A stretch of DNA of 64,000 nucleotides from JAIXWP01 sp041391745 (GTDB lineage: Bacteria > Bacteroidota > Bacteroidia > Flavobacteriales_D > Sanyastnellaceae): NCBI GenBank assembly GCA_041391745.1, contig JAWKNK010000001.1, positions 62,001 through 126,000 on the forward strand, given 5' to 3'. The position numbers and the translations under genes were made by a program. This document shows positions 27,441-36,718 of the stretch, in pieces. Every line of letters begins with the position of its first letter. Position 1 is the stretch's first letter. The notes below the pieces were generated by a model. The model saw only the letters and a list, made by a program, of their open reading frames with translations. It did no database searches and was not told where the DNA came from.

Positions 27441-30400
27441 GGTTGCGATGGAAACGGAAACAACAACAATGAAGATGATGAAGAGGAAGATGGTGAGAAC
27501 GATAATTGGAATGGCGGCGGCAGTTGCGGCGGTAACAATGGTGGTAATAATAACGGGGGCGATAATGATAACGATGATGACGAAGAAGGAGACGACGACG
27601 ACGATGACAACAACAACAATTCATCATTCAATTGCCCAGATGATGTAACGCTCTATTGTGATTACAACACGACTCCTGAATTCACAGGTGTTCCAACCTC
27701 AACTTCAAGCATTTCATTTTCTTTTGAAGATGAAATAATTTCAAATGCTTGTCCATTTACAATTGTTCGTCATTGGACAATTATATCTAATGGATCTTCT
27801 GCTACTTGTAATCAAACGATTTCGGTAGAAGACACTGTAGCGCCTGTAATCACTGTTAATTCGAATACAGTAACTTCTTGTGAAGATCTAAACAATTTAT
27901 CTTACACGGTTACGGATTGCGATCCAAACCCGATAGTAAATATTACTTACACCACTTCTGATGGTCCTCCTGCGGAAAATGTGGATTGTAATATCAACGG
28001 ATTCAGAACACAAACTCAAGGCGGCTGGGGTGCCAATCCAAACGGAAACAATCCTGCCGTTTATCTATACGCCAATTTTGATAGTGCATTTCCAAATGGA
28101 TTAACCATAGGATGCAACAATACTTTAACGCTCACATCAGCTCCTGCTATTACGGCTTTCCTTCCGAGCGGGTCTACACCAAGTGCATTGCCAGCGGGAA
28201 GCATGACGAACCCTGGAGGAACATACCACAACGTGCTTGCGGGACAATTGGTGGCAGCAACTTTGAATGCAACTTTTGATGCATACGACAGCAGTTTTGG
28301 AAGCAGTGATTCACAAAGTCAAGATTTGATTATTGCTAGCGGTACTTTCCAAGGAATGACTGTCTCAGAATTGCTTCAAATTGCAAATGAAACAATTGGC
28401 GGATGCAATACTTCCTATTCTTTTTCTCAAGTAAATGCTGCGTTAACAGCTTTCAACGAGAACTTTGACAACGGAAACCAAAACAATGGTTTTCTTGATT
28501 GTCCAGAAGCGAATGCAGGCGGTAACGGAAGTGGAAACGGTGGTTCCGGAATCAACGGATCAAATGGAAGCGATTGCGTAGTTTATCTAAACTATACCAT
28601 CACTGCTACGGATGCTTGCGGAAATACTTCTGAAGTATCAGGATCTTTCTCATACACTGATAATGCTGCTCCTGTTTTTATCAATGCTGTATCAGAAGTA
28701 TATGTAGAATGTGGTGATGAAATTCCAACCGTAGAAGTGGAAGACGATTGCGGCAATTCTTCTGTTACAGTTACCTATGTGGATTCAGAATTCTCTGGGG
28801 CATGCATTCCTACAATAGAAAGAATTTATACAGCAACTGATGCATGTGGTAATGCATCTACTTTCACACAATACATCTTTACCAACGACACTCAAGCTCC
28901 AGTAATTTCAGGATTAGAAGAGTCAGTGAGCATTTCATGTTCAGCTGAATTGGCTTTACAACAACCGATCATCACTGATGCTTGTTCTGACGTAGAAGTT
29001 AGCTATTCGGAGCAAAATAATATGAGCAATTGTTCAGGCACGCTCGTGCGCACTTGGACTGCTGTTGATGCTTGCGGAAACGCTTCTAGCTTTACACAAA
29101 CAGTAACAATTGCAGACAACGAAGCTCCTGTGTTCACGTTTATTCCAGCAGATGTTCAGATCTATTGCGGTAGTGAACTGCCAACTGATCAAGCACAAGC
29201 CGTTGACAACTGTGGCAATGTGACTATGATTGTAAGCGACGAACTCATCGAGCAAGATGGAAACTGTTCATACATTCAAAGAGTATTTAGAGCTCAAGAT
29301 GATTGTGGTAATATGGCTATCGCTATGCAAACCATTTCATTAATAGATGATGTTGCACCAGCTTTTGTAAATGAGCCATCTGATATTACCATCTCTTGCT
29401 CTGATATCGTTCCTTCATCAAATATTGAAGTAACTGATAATTGTGACAACAATGTCAATGTTCAATTAGAAGAATCTTATTTCATAGATGGTTGTGCAAC
29501 GATTATTTTCAGAATGTGGACAGCAACTGACAATTGCGGAAACTCAGTTTCAACAACTCAACAAATTACAATTGCTGACTTGGAAGCCCCTCAATTCAAT
29601 ATGGAAGAAGAGATTACTGTAGCGTGCGGAGTTGAAAATAATATCAGTGTAAACATCACTGACAATTGTACTTCAAGTGTTCAGTTTGCTTATACAGATG
29701 AAGTATTTGGTGATGGATGTAGCTATGACATCATCCGCATGTGGACAGCCAGTGACGATTGTGGAAATACTTCAACTTTCGAGCAATTGATTCACGTGAT
29801 AGATAATCAAGCACCAGTTTTCACTTTTATTCCACCATCATTTACCGCAGCATGCAGCACCCCAGCTGAATTAGGTACACCTGTGGTAACGGATAACTGT
29901 TCAGATAACATTCAACCTGTTCTCACTGAAGTTTGGTCGGGTGCTGGATGTTCACAGCAATTGATTAGAACATGGACGGCTACTGATGCTTGTGGCAACG
30001 TGGCTACAGCAACTCAAACAGTAACCATTGCTGATAATGAGCCTCCGGTAATTGTCGGCGTACCTCAGAGTTATACAGTTTCATGTTCTGAATTTGTAGA
30101 ACCACAAGTTCCTACTACAGTCACTGCGGTTGACAACTGTGTAGGAGAGCCTACTTTAACTTTCGAAGAGTCTACCGTTCCAGGAGAATGTACAGGTACA
30201 TTTACTATTGTACGCACTTGGACGGCTTTTGATGAATGTGGAAATTCAACCATCTCAACACAAACAATTACAGTCGCTGATACAGAAGCTCCAACTTGGA
30301 GTAGCATTCCTCAAGATATTCAAATTGCTTGTGGCGATGTATATCCAGCTGCTCCTCAATTGACAGCAACAGACAATTGTTCAAACGAAGTGAGCATTGA

Positions 30401-32045
30401 TTTCATGGAATTTGAAGAACAAGGTTCTTGCGGAACCACAATCTATAGAAGCTGGTATGCTTATGATGAATGTGGTAACATGGCATATTTGTCTCAAACC
30501 ATTTCAGTATTAGATACGGATGCTCCAGTATTTGTTCAAACTCCTGATCCAGTGCTTGAAGTCTCTTGTGGAAATATTCCAGCGCCGGAAGTTTTGGATG
30601 CAACAGACAATTGTTCAAGCGTGGAATTATACATGACTGAAAATGTCATTTCAACTGGATGTCCTTACACCATCGAAAGAACATGGTATGCTACAGACGG
30701 TTGCGGCAATACTTCAACTTTTACTCAGTTGATTTATGTAACGGATACAGAAGCTCCAGTAATTGATGGTGGTATCAGCGAAATGGAAGTTTCATGTGAT
30801 AATATCCCTGTCTCTTCACCGCCTGCGGTTTCAGATTGCAGCAGCGTTCAAATATTCTCTGAAGAAATCATCAATGAGTCGGGTTGTGCCACTCAGTATG
30901 ACATTGTAAGAATTTATACTGCAATTGACCTATGTGGCAATACAGCAGAGTGGATTCAAACGATACATGTTGTAGACAATGAAGCGCCTATTTTGGTGAA
31001 TGTACCTTCAGATCTTATTGTTGGATGTAGTGATATTCCAGTTCCTGCAAATGTGTATGCGATCGATAATTGTGAAAACCAAGTTGAAGTGATGTTCAAC
31101 GAAGTTTCTTCAAATTCATCGAGCAACTCACAATCCTGCACGTTGACTACTCCAGATGCCATCTTTGGTGATGTGTCTTTCTGGTTGCCAGGAATTGCTG
31201 GTGTAACAGAGAACTATTCATTCGCAAGCCCTGGTGTATTTACTCAAGATTTGATCAATGGCACAGCAACTGTAGATGCGGAAGTAGTAAACAATATGAA
31301 TACGAATCAACGTTGGTTGGTGCATCTAGAAATGGCGAATGCACGCAACTGGACGGAATGGAGTGCACTCGGTAGAAGCTACAAAGATGATTTGAATATC
31401 GATAATGGACATCACGTTGATTGGACATACTATGAACTTCAAACATCAAGTTATGCAGTAGGTCAAGGAGACCTTGAAGGTTCAACCATCAACCTAACGC
31501 ACATGCCAAGCACATACTACTATGGATTCCAAGTAGGAGAGAGAGCAAACAATAGAAATACAGACTATGGAATGAGCGGTTGGTTCTATTACAACGGAAC
31601 AGTAAATGGAAATGCAGTAAGTGGACAAGGTGACTTCTTTGCGACAAATGATTGCTGCGAGGCGCAAGACATCATTCGTGAGTGGACGGCAATAGATTGT
31701 GCAGGAAATGTGAGCACTTACACGCAGACCATCCAAGTTCAGTCAGCCCCAGCTGCTCCGTTAATGGCTTTTGTGGCGCAGCGCGAAGAACCAACTATTT
31801 CGGTTAACAATACTGGAGACATGTTTTTCAGAGTGAGCTACACCGTTCCGGAAGATGGAAACATTTCAATTGATTTGTACAACAGCAATGGTCAAATGAT
31901 TTCGAAAGTGTTCGAAGGAAGCGCCGTTGGTGATCAACAATACACGATTCAATACAAAGTACCAAGTGTAGAAAATGCAATGTACTTCTTCCGACTTCAA
32001 ACCAAAGAGCAATCGGCGAGCACTAGCGCGTTGATGTTGAGATAG
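27441..32045 (+). CDS. Giant HYR-like repeat surface protein, main part, with T9SS-type C-terminus
   Basis: Open in one frame from 27441 to 32045 (about 1535 residues); the first start-like codon is the GTG at 27981. It opens with acidic runs (EDDEEEDGEND, DDDEEGDDDDDD), then a HYR-like module (VTLYCDYN). An unnamed domain at about 28030-28500 follows (GCNNTLTLTSAPAITAFLPSG, LAGQLVAATLNATFD). About twelve HYR-like repeats of 75 residues follow, each with DNCG/ACGN motifs. A second unnamed domain lies at 31130-31650 (SFWLPGIAG, LVHLEMANARNWTEWSA, GFQVGERANNRNTDYGMSGW). One last HYR half-repeat and a T9SS type-A-like tail (YTVPEDGNISIDLYNSNGQM ... AMYFFRLQTK) close it. The likely role is a surface adhesin. 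A strong terminator follows. Confidence 0.85.
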   Translation, partial: GCDGNGNNNNEDDEEEDGENDNWNGGGSCGGNNGGNNNGGDNDNDDDEEGDDDDDDNNNNSSFNCPDDVTLYCDYNTTPEFTGVPTSTSSISFSFEDEIISNACPFTIVRHWTIISNGSSATCNQTISVEDTVAPVITVNSNTVTSCEDLNNLSYTVTDCDPNPIVNITYTTSDGPPAENVDCNINGFRTQTQGGWGANPNGNNPAVYLYANFDSAFPNGLTIGCNNTLTLTSAPAITAFLPSGSTPSALPAGSMTNPGGTYHNVLAGQLVAATLNATFDAYDSSFGSSDSQSQDLIIASGTFQGMTVSELLQIANETIGGCNTSYSFSQVNAALTAFNENFDNGNQNNGFLDCPEANAGGNGSGNGGSGINGSNGSDCVVYLNYTITATDACGNTSEVSGSFSYTDNAAPVFINAVSEVYVECGDEIPTVEVEDDCGNSSVTVTYVDSEFSGACIPTIERIYTATDACGNASTFTQYIFTNDTQAPVISGLEESVSISCSAELALQQPIITDACSDVEVSYSEQNNMSNCSGTLVRTWTAVDACGNASSFTQTVTIADNEAPVFTFIPADVQIYCGSELPTDQAQAVDNCGNVTMIVSDELIEQDGNCSYIQRVFRAQDDCGNMAIAMQTISLIDDVAPAFVNEPSDITISCSDIVPSSNIEVTDNCDNNVNVQLEESYFIDGCATIIFRMWTATDNCGNSVSTTQQITIADLEAPQFNMEEEITVACGVENNISVNITDNCTSSVQFAYTDEVFGDGCSYDIIRMWTASDDCGNTSTFEQLIHVIDNQAPVFTFIPPSFTAACSTPAELGTPVVTDNCSDNIQPVLTEVWSGAGCSQQLIRTWTATDACGNVATATQTVTIADNEPPVIVGVPQSYTVSCSEFVEPQVPTTVTAVDNCVGEPTLTFEESTVPGECTGTFTIVRTWTAFDECGNSTISTQTITVADTEAPTWSSIPQDIQIACGDVYPAAPQLTATDNCSNEVSIDFMEFEEQGSCGTTIYRSWYAYDECGNMAYLSQTISVLDTDAPVFVQTPDPVLEVSCGNIPAPEVLDATDNCSSVELYMTENVISTGCPYTIERTWYATDGCGNTSTFTQLIYVTDTEAPVIDGGISEMEVSCDNIPVSSPPAVSDCSSVQIFSEEIINESGCATQYDIVRIYTAIDLCGNTAEWIQTIHVVDNEAPILVNVPSDLIVGCSDIPVPANVYAIDNCENQVEVMFNEVSSNSSSNSQSCTLTTPDAIFGDVSFWLPGIAGVTENYSFASPGVFTQDLINGTATVDAEVVNNMNTNQRWLVHLEMANARNWTEWSALGRSYKDDLNIDNGHHVDWTYYELQTSSYAVGQGDLEGSTINLTHMPSTYYYGFQVGERANNRNTDYGMSGWFYYNGTVNGNAVSGQGDFFATNDCCEAQDIIREWTAIDCAGNVSTYTQTIQVQSAPAAPLMAFVAQREEPTISVNNTGDMFFRVSYTVPEDGNISIDLYNSNGQMISKVFEGSAVGDQQYTIQYKVPSVENAMYFFRLQTKEQSASTSALMLR

Positions 32046-32050
32046 AACTC

Positions 32051-32095
32051 TGGAATAGTTGGAATTGTTGGAGTATTTGGAATTATTTGAATTAA
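32051..32095 (+). repeat. 9-bp tandem repeat, five units
   Basis: TGGAATAGT, TGGAATTGT, TGGAGTATT, TGGAATTAT and TTGAATTAA follow one another without gaps between the stop codon and the terminator. It is another example of the short-period intergenic repeats in this window. Confidence 0.65.
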
Positions 32096-32131
32096 AAAAT
32101 GGGCGCTGTTCTCTGACAGCGCCCATTTTTT
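32094..32131 (+). terminator. Rho-independent terminator after the HYR-like giant
   Basis: Perfect 16-bp arms AAAAAATGGGCGCTGT and ACAGCGCCCATTTTTT enclose a six-base loop. The GC-rich core and T tract give a textbook terminator that would work in both directions. Confidence 0.9.
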
Positions 32132-32213
32132 ATATAGCAAATATTCGCTAGCGCGATTTAGTGATTTTGGAAGGTTGAAGTTTGATTTTCATTTGTTCCA
32201 AACTTTAACCAAA

Positions 32214-33860
32214 ATGAAAAAGTCACTATTCACCCTTGCTCTTTTCGCGATATCCTTTATCGCATCGGCCCAGCAAATTCATTGCAACATGGTCGAAATG
32301 CCATTAGATCAAATGCTCGACAGATCTACTAATATTGTAGAATGTCTTGTGCTCAATACAGAGTCGTATTGGGATGAAAAACGTCAATCTATATACACCC
32401 GCTCCGAAGTTCAAGTGCTACAAAACTTTAAAGGAGATGAGTCATTTGAATTCATCCAAATCATCACTGAAGGTGGAGAAGTGGAAAATATCGCAATGAA
32501 TTTTAGCGATAAAATCAATATGCGCGAAAACCTACATTTGATTCTATTCTTAGAGCCAACACCTCGTCATTGGTACGATCCAACAGGTTATGGTCTTTCA
32601 CCTGTAGCGTCCTTGCAAAGTGTATTTTATGTGGAAGAGGATGGAAGCATGTTCGATACTTTTAAAAGGTTCAAATCAATAGATCAGTTTAAAATGTTAT
32701 TTGGAGCATCACCAGACACCAATCCGAATCCACAGCTAGATCCAGCTCCAAATCCGAATGCACTCATTAGTATTACTTCATTTAGTCCAACAACCATTTC
32801 TGCAGGAACTAAATCAATCTTAACCATCAATGGTTCTGGTTTTGGAAATGTGAGAGGAAATGGAGTAGTTAAGTTTTCAGTAGCACAAGGTACAGCTCGC
32901 GAAACTGCACTTGCTGGTGATTATGTTTCATGGACAGATACTCAAATTCAAGTGTTTGTTCCGAGTAGAACACTTGAAAATATTAGCAACTCTAATCAGT
33001 CTGCTGCTACTGGAAAAATTGAAGTTATTAATAATAGTGGTGAATCATTTTTATCTTCTACGAATTTGAATATTCCATTTTCTATTCTTAACAATTTCGC
33101 TCCAGGAAATTCGACAAGTCCATCAGTTATCAATATTGGCAGCAATAGTGCGAGTGACGGATTTGATTTCTCATTTAGTAGCAATATCACTTCTTTTGCT
33201 GGTATTCCTGCCATAAAGAGAGCCATGGAAACGTGGATATGCAACACACAAGTCAATTGGGGGTTCACAAATGTTGTTTCAAATGCAACAAATACAGGAG
33301 CCGATAACGTGAATGTTATAGTATTGGATTCAAGTAATCCACTACCAACAGGTGTAATTGCGAGAGGTGTAAATCTTGTAACCAATAATTGTTTTGGCGA
33401 TGGATTTACTCCCGTAAGTTTGGAAGTGGACATGATCATTAGCGCGAATGCAGCTGGCTTTAGTTATAATTTCTCTACGGGCAATCCTTCAGGCCAGCAA
33501 ATAGATTTGGAAACAGTTATTCTTCACGAGTTTGGTCATCTTTTGACTTTGTCGCATGTAAGTCCTTCAGCAAGTGGTAATCAAGTAATGCGCGCTTCGG
33601 TAAATCTAGGTTTCTCACTGCGCACACCTCATCCAAATGATTTGGCTGGTGCTGAGTTCGCGTTAGATCGCGCTGAAACTTTTAGTTTTTGTGGTGCTAC
33701 CGGAATGCAGCGTTTGTCTGAAGAGACACCAACCATTTCCATTTCAAGCCCTGATAATATAGAGGATTGTTTATTTAATCTTTCTCCCATTACAGCGGTT
33801 GTAACAAATGCTTGGTCAACAGATCAAATCAAATGGTATATAATAATGGGGTACTGTTGA
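32214..33860 (+). CDS. Secreted matrixin-like zinc metalloprotease (N-terminal and catalytic part)
   Basis: The ATG at 32214 opens a signal peptide (MKKSLFTLALFAISFIASAQQ). An upstream in-frame start at 32175 is less likely. After a region of about 170 residues with no named domain there is an IPT/TIG-like domain near 185-285 (ITSFSPTTISAGTKSILTIN, GSGFGNVRGNG). The metzincin-like catalytic domain spans about 315-500: KRAMETWICNTQVNWGF, then the zinc motif HEFGHLLTLSH near residue 437, and a following VMRASVN that stands where the Met-turn lies. The frame breaks near 33835 (IKWYNNG expected), and the C-terminal part continues in shifted frames to 35059. The predicted role is an extracellular protease exported by T9SS. 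Confidence 0.8.
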   Translation: MKKSLFTLALFAISFIASAQQIHCNMVEMPLDQMLDRSTNIVECLVLNTESYWDEKRQSIYTRSEVQVLQNFKGDESFEFIQIITEGGEVENIAMNFSDKINMRENLHLILFLEPTPRHWYDPTGYGLSPVASLQSVFYVEEDGSMFDTFKRFKSIDQFKMLFGASPDTNPNPQLDPAPNPNALISITSFSPTTISAGTKSILTINGSGFGNVRGNGVVKFSVAQGTARETALAGDYVSWTDTQIQVFVPSRTLENISNSNQSAATGKIEVINNSGESFLSSTNLNIPFSILNNFAPGNSTSPSVINIGSNSASDGFDFSFSSNITSFAGIPAIKRAMETWICNTQVNWGFTNVVSNATNTGADNVNVIVLDSSNPLPTGVIARGVNLVTNNCFGDGFTPVSLEVDMIISANAAGFSYNFSTGNPSGQQIDLETVILHEFGHLLTLSHVSPSASGNQVMRASVNLGFSLRTPHPNDLAGAEFALDRAETFSFCGATGMQRLSEETPTISISSPDNIEDCLFNLSPITAVVTNAWSTDQIKWYIIMGYC

Positions 33861-35059
33861 GTCAAACGGGAAATGTGTTAACGAATATTCCATTTTGGAA
33901 CCAAAACAACATCGTAGCAGAATTGATTAGATGTGGTACATCTTATTTTTCAAATGAAATTTATCGTGAAAGATACAGCAGTTTGCCAAGTCAAACTTTA
34001 GATATGTGTGTATTGCACCAGCTGGTTCCGGAGTGTTTTATTACACTACACCAAATCCAGGCTTTGGTGGTAGCGTTCAATTTTTTATGCCCCTTCGGGA
34101 ATTTCAATCACTCACGATTTCAGCGAATGCTATTATACCTAATCAGTTACTCGAGTGCTTTTAGTGGAGGCAACATTACATGGTCGATGTTACAACTCAG
34201 TGCGGATCCTAAAGCTTTCAAAGTTACAATTCTGAACGTTCCCCTTTAACTATGTCTGGTTCCATTTCTGGAACTTCCACCAGAGTTAGAGGTTTAACCA
34301 AAACATATTCTATTACTCAGGTTGCCGGAGCCACTCATTATGTTTGGACAACTCCGTATATGTCGTCTATTGTAGGAAGCACCGGGAATCGAGTATTCAA
34401 GTTCAATTTAACTCTAGCTATTGCTCTGGCAATATCACTTGTAAAGCAGCGAATGCAGATGGTTGTTTTCAAATCAACTTTCCAAGGCTGTCAATGGAAA
34501 ACCATTGCAACAAAGCAATATTCAGTTTTAGTGAATAACATGGCCTTTTGATATGATAGGAAATGCTCTGTAGTGAACTTGAATACCGTTTCAAACTACC
34601 AATGGACGGTACCCACTGGAGCAACCATATTGAACGGACAAGGACAAGTAATATCACCGTTCAAGTAAATAGCACTATTGCGAATGGTGGTACTATATGC
34701 GTTACTCCAAGCAACTCATGTGGCACTGGACCTGCGCGATGCAAAACAGTAAATGTTTACAATTTCAAAGATAATGAAATCGATGCTGAAACAATTTCTG
34801 ATAGCGAGTTGAACTTCGAGTACTATCCGAACCAACACAATCAGAACTCTTCATTTCTTTTGAAGAATCAGATTATAATAAAACGGTCTTTGTGGAATTA
34901 CTGAGCATCGAAGGCAAGCTTCTCGAGCAAAATGAAATCATCGTTGATTCTGGTTTTGTATATACATTGGATGTTTCAAAATACGCTGCTGGCAATTATA
35001 TGCTGCGCGCTCGCTCTGGTGAAAAGGATAGAGTAGTGCAGATTGTAATAAGTAAATAG
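33812..35059 (+). pseudogene. C-terminal part of the metalloprotease, several frameshifts, T9SS sorting tail
   Basis: Protein-like sequence continues in alternating frames: NNGVLLSQTGNVLTNIPFW, then GSGVFYYTTPNPGFGGSVQ (34025 onward), then TYSITQVAGATHYVWTTP and NADGCFQINFP. NYQWTVPTGATILNGQG and GGTICVTPSNSCGTGPARC follow, and finally a sorting domain (YYPNP-like, then ELLSIEGKLLEQNEI, DVSKYAAGNYMLRARSGEKD) ending at TAG 35057-35059. The middle modules resemble the PKD-like Ig folds common before T9SS tails. At least five indels are needed to read it through. Several can be repaired by one base, so error is at least as likely as decay. The order of modules makes it one gene with the frame starting at 32214. 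Confidence 0.65.
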
Positions 35060-35079
35060 TGTGATGTAGGTTTTGTGCA

Positions 35080-35114
35080 AAAAGAACCCCGATGCAGCGC
35101 ATCGGGGTTCTTTT
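35080..35114. terminator. Bidirectional terminator between convergent genes
   Basis: Perfect 16-bp arms AAAAGAACCCCGATGC and GCATCGGGGTTCTTTT flank a three-base loop. It lies between the metalloprotease stop (35059) and the acyltransferase stop (35113), serving both strands. Confidence 0.92.
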
Positions 35115-35890
35115 AAAGTCCTATGGTCTTGCGAATCTCTTCGGGCAGTCGGTGTAATTCTTCTACTACTCCCTTCTTTTGAGCTGGAGTCCCCATGAGA
35201 ATGCTTAACGCTTCGAAGTCTTTAGTTACCACAGCATTCGCCGCCACCACACATTCCGGCCCCAAAGTAATGCCCGGTGAAATGGTTACGTGCACAGCGA
35301 TTTGACAACCACTTCCAATGGTCGGTCCTTTTTCACCTCCAAATTTCTCGATCAATTGAGGGCGCTTGTATCCCATTGGATTTCCATTCGTAGTTACTGT
35401 AAATGGAGCTATGAAAACATAATCACCAATAGTAGTTCCAAAACACAAATGACAATTGGAGTGAATCGAACAATATGTTCCTATGGTCAAATTTCCTTCT
35501 ATGTCACACATCGAACCAATGGATGAGAAGTCTCCAATTTTAGATTTTTCTCTAATCAATACTTTGTGATGCACCATTACATTGTTGCCTAAAGTGGAAC
35601 CAACATATAAAGTACATCCTTCATCGAATTAAGCAGTTTTCGCCAATTTCCAGCGCATCATACTTTACGCCCACAGCACTGCCAGGTCTTGAAACCCATC
35701 CTGTAATATGTGTGTAGCCAAGTATGCAATTTTGCTCAATACGTGTACCACTGCCAATTTTTGCATGATCAATAGTGGTATTGCTGCCCACGTAAACATT
35801 GTCGCCAATGATCACATGGTCGCCGATACTTACATTATCTCCAAAAAAGACATTGGTACCAATTTGGGCTTTGCTGCTAATATTGCTCAT
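35113..35890 (-). CDS. Hexapeptide-repeat (left-handed beta-helix) acyltransferase, one frameshift
   Basis: About 258 residues when joined. The N-terminal frame (35621-35890) has dense hexapeptide repeats (IGTNVFFGDNVSIGDHVIIGDNVYVG). The C-terminal frame (35113 to about 35620) continues them (IGDFSSIGSMCDIEGNLTIG) with FGTTIGDYVFIAPFTVTTNG, SPGITLGPECVVAANAVVTK and a typical end helix. The join near 35625 needs one inserted base (CGA-GAT-GAA). Such enzymes move acetyl or other acyl groups onto sugars of surface polysaccharide or LPS in the cytoplasm. The start codon lies inside the end of the deacetylase-like gene (14-bp overlap), so the two are translationally coupled. The exact acceptor sugar cannot be told. 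Confidence 0.82.
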
Positions 35891-36671
35891 AAGTATTCAA
35901 GTATAATTCTGTCACTTCGGTCATGGTATAAGTAGTGCGTTGTTGCAATTGAATTTTCTCCAGTAGCTCCGTAAAAAAAGTCAATACACCTTCCACATGA
36001 GGTTGCGTAAATTCATCAGCTGTGGATTGATCTATGGCATTCAATGGCATCACCCCGCTGATCTTCTTTTTCAAAGCAGTATAACGTGAAAAATCAGTTT
36101 CATTCAGCTCAACATAAACTGGATGAAAATTAAAGATTTTCATTCCTTTAAAATGAAAAACACTGTCATCTACTTTCCAAGAAGGCATCGGTCTCAAGCA
36201 CTCTACATCGTCTTCCCAATTGTATGGAATACGTACTAATGGTGTCGTATTCCCTGCATGACATACTGTATTCGGATGATATAATGGTGTATGAGGAAGG
36301 AAGAGCGAACAGTCTGTTTGAATATTATAAGCAGACTTTAATTTACAAAGCATTGGTGAGCTCTGAACCAAGGCGTGCGTCCTCACTGATTTGGCATCGG
36401 GTACAAGCTTCAAACAATATTCAATGATCTCGTCTTCGTTACTTCCATGACTAGTTCCAGGTAAAAAGTTGGGATGAATCCCCAATTCAAAACTTGGGTT
36501 GGATTTCAGTCGGTCTACTGCCGGGGAAGCATGTGTCACAAACCACGTGCATTTGACTCCGGCTTGGCTAAATCGAGCAGCCAATTGATCAATCATAAAA
36601 TCTGGAGCCCAATCTATATCTACTGTAATTGCTGTAATATCGAGGGGATGCGAGGGCTTCAACTTATTCAT
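35877..36671 (-). CDS. Polysaccharide deacetylase-like protein (WbmS-like)
   Basis: 264 residues, no signal peptide, so cytoplasmic. The N-terminus has the NodB-fold first strand with acidic residues (ITAITVDIDWAPDFMIDQLA). The zinc-site-like ELGIHPNFLPGTSHG follows, then SVRTHALVQSS and a C-terminal strand MKIFNFHPVYVELNE. This is the layout of WbmS-type deacetylase-like proteins of polysaccharide clusters, rather than secreted chitin deacetylases. It overlaps the downstream hexapeptide acyltransferase, suggesting successive steps on one nucleotide-sugar or lipid-linked glycan. No glycosyltransferases are adjacent, so the pathway is unknown. It is divergent from the lipase gene, 47 bp away. 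Confidence 0.7.
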   Translation of the reverse strand: MNKLKPSHPLDITAITVDIDWAPDFMIDQLAARFSQAGVKCTWFVTHASPAVDRLKSNPSFELGIHPNFLPGTSHGSNEDEIIEYCLKLVPDAKSVRTHALVQSSPMLCKLKSAYNIQTDCSLFLPHTPLYHPNTVCHAGNTTPLVRIPYNWEDDVECLRPMPSWKVDDSVFHFKGMKIFNFHPVYVELNETDFSRYTALKKKISGVMPLNAIDQSTADEFTQPHVEGVLTFFTELLEKIQLQQRTTYTMTEVTELYLNTYEQY

Positions 36672-36706
36672 ACCGTTATCAATGCCACAATGATAGGAAT
36701 AATTTT

Positions 36707-36714
36707 TACATTCG
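36707..36714 (+). promoter_or_regulatory. -7-like box (TACATTCG) four bases before the lipase ATG
   Basis: One mismatch to TAnnTTTG. The box ends at 36714 and the ATG begins at 36719. If initiation lies four to five bases after the box, the mRNA would begin at the start codon. Confidence 0.35.
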
Positions 36715-36718
36715 TCAA

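Noticed and set aside
26794..27631. Three long minus-strand reading frames of His/Arg/Pro/Ser-rich composition
   Set aside because: They are antisense to the Gly/Asn-coding repeat. Stop codons are rare there in all frames because of composition, and none resembles a protein.
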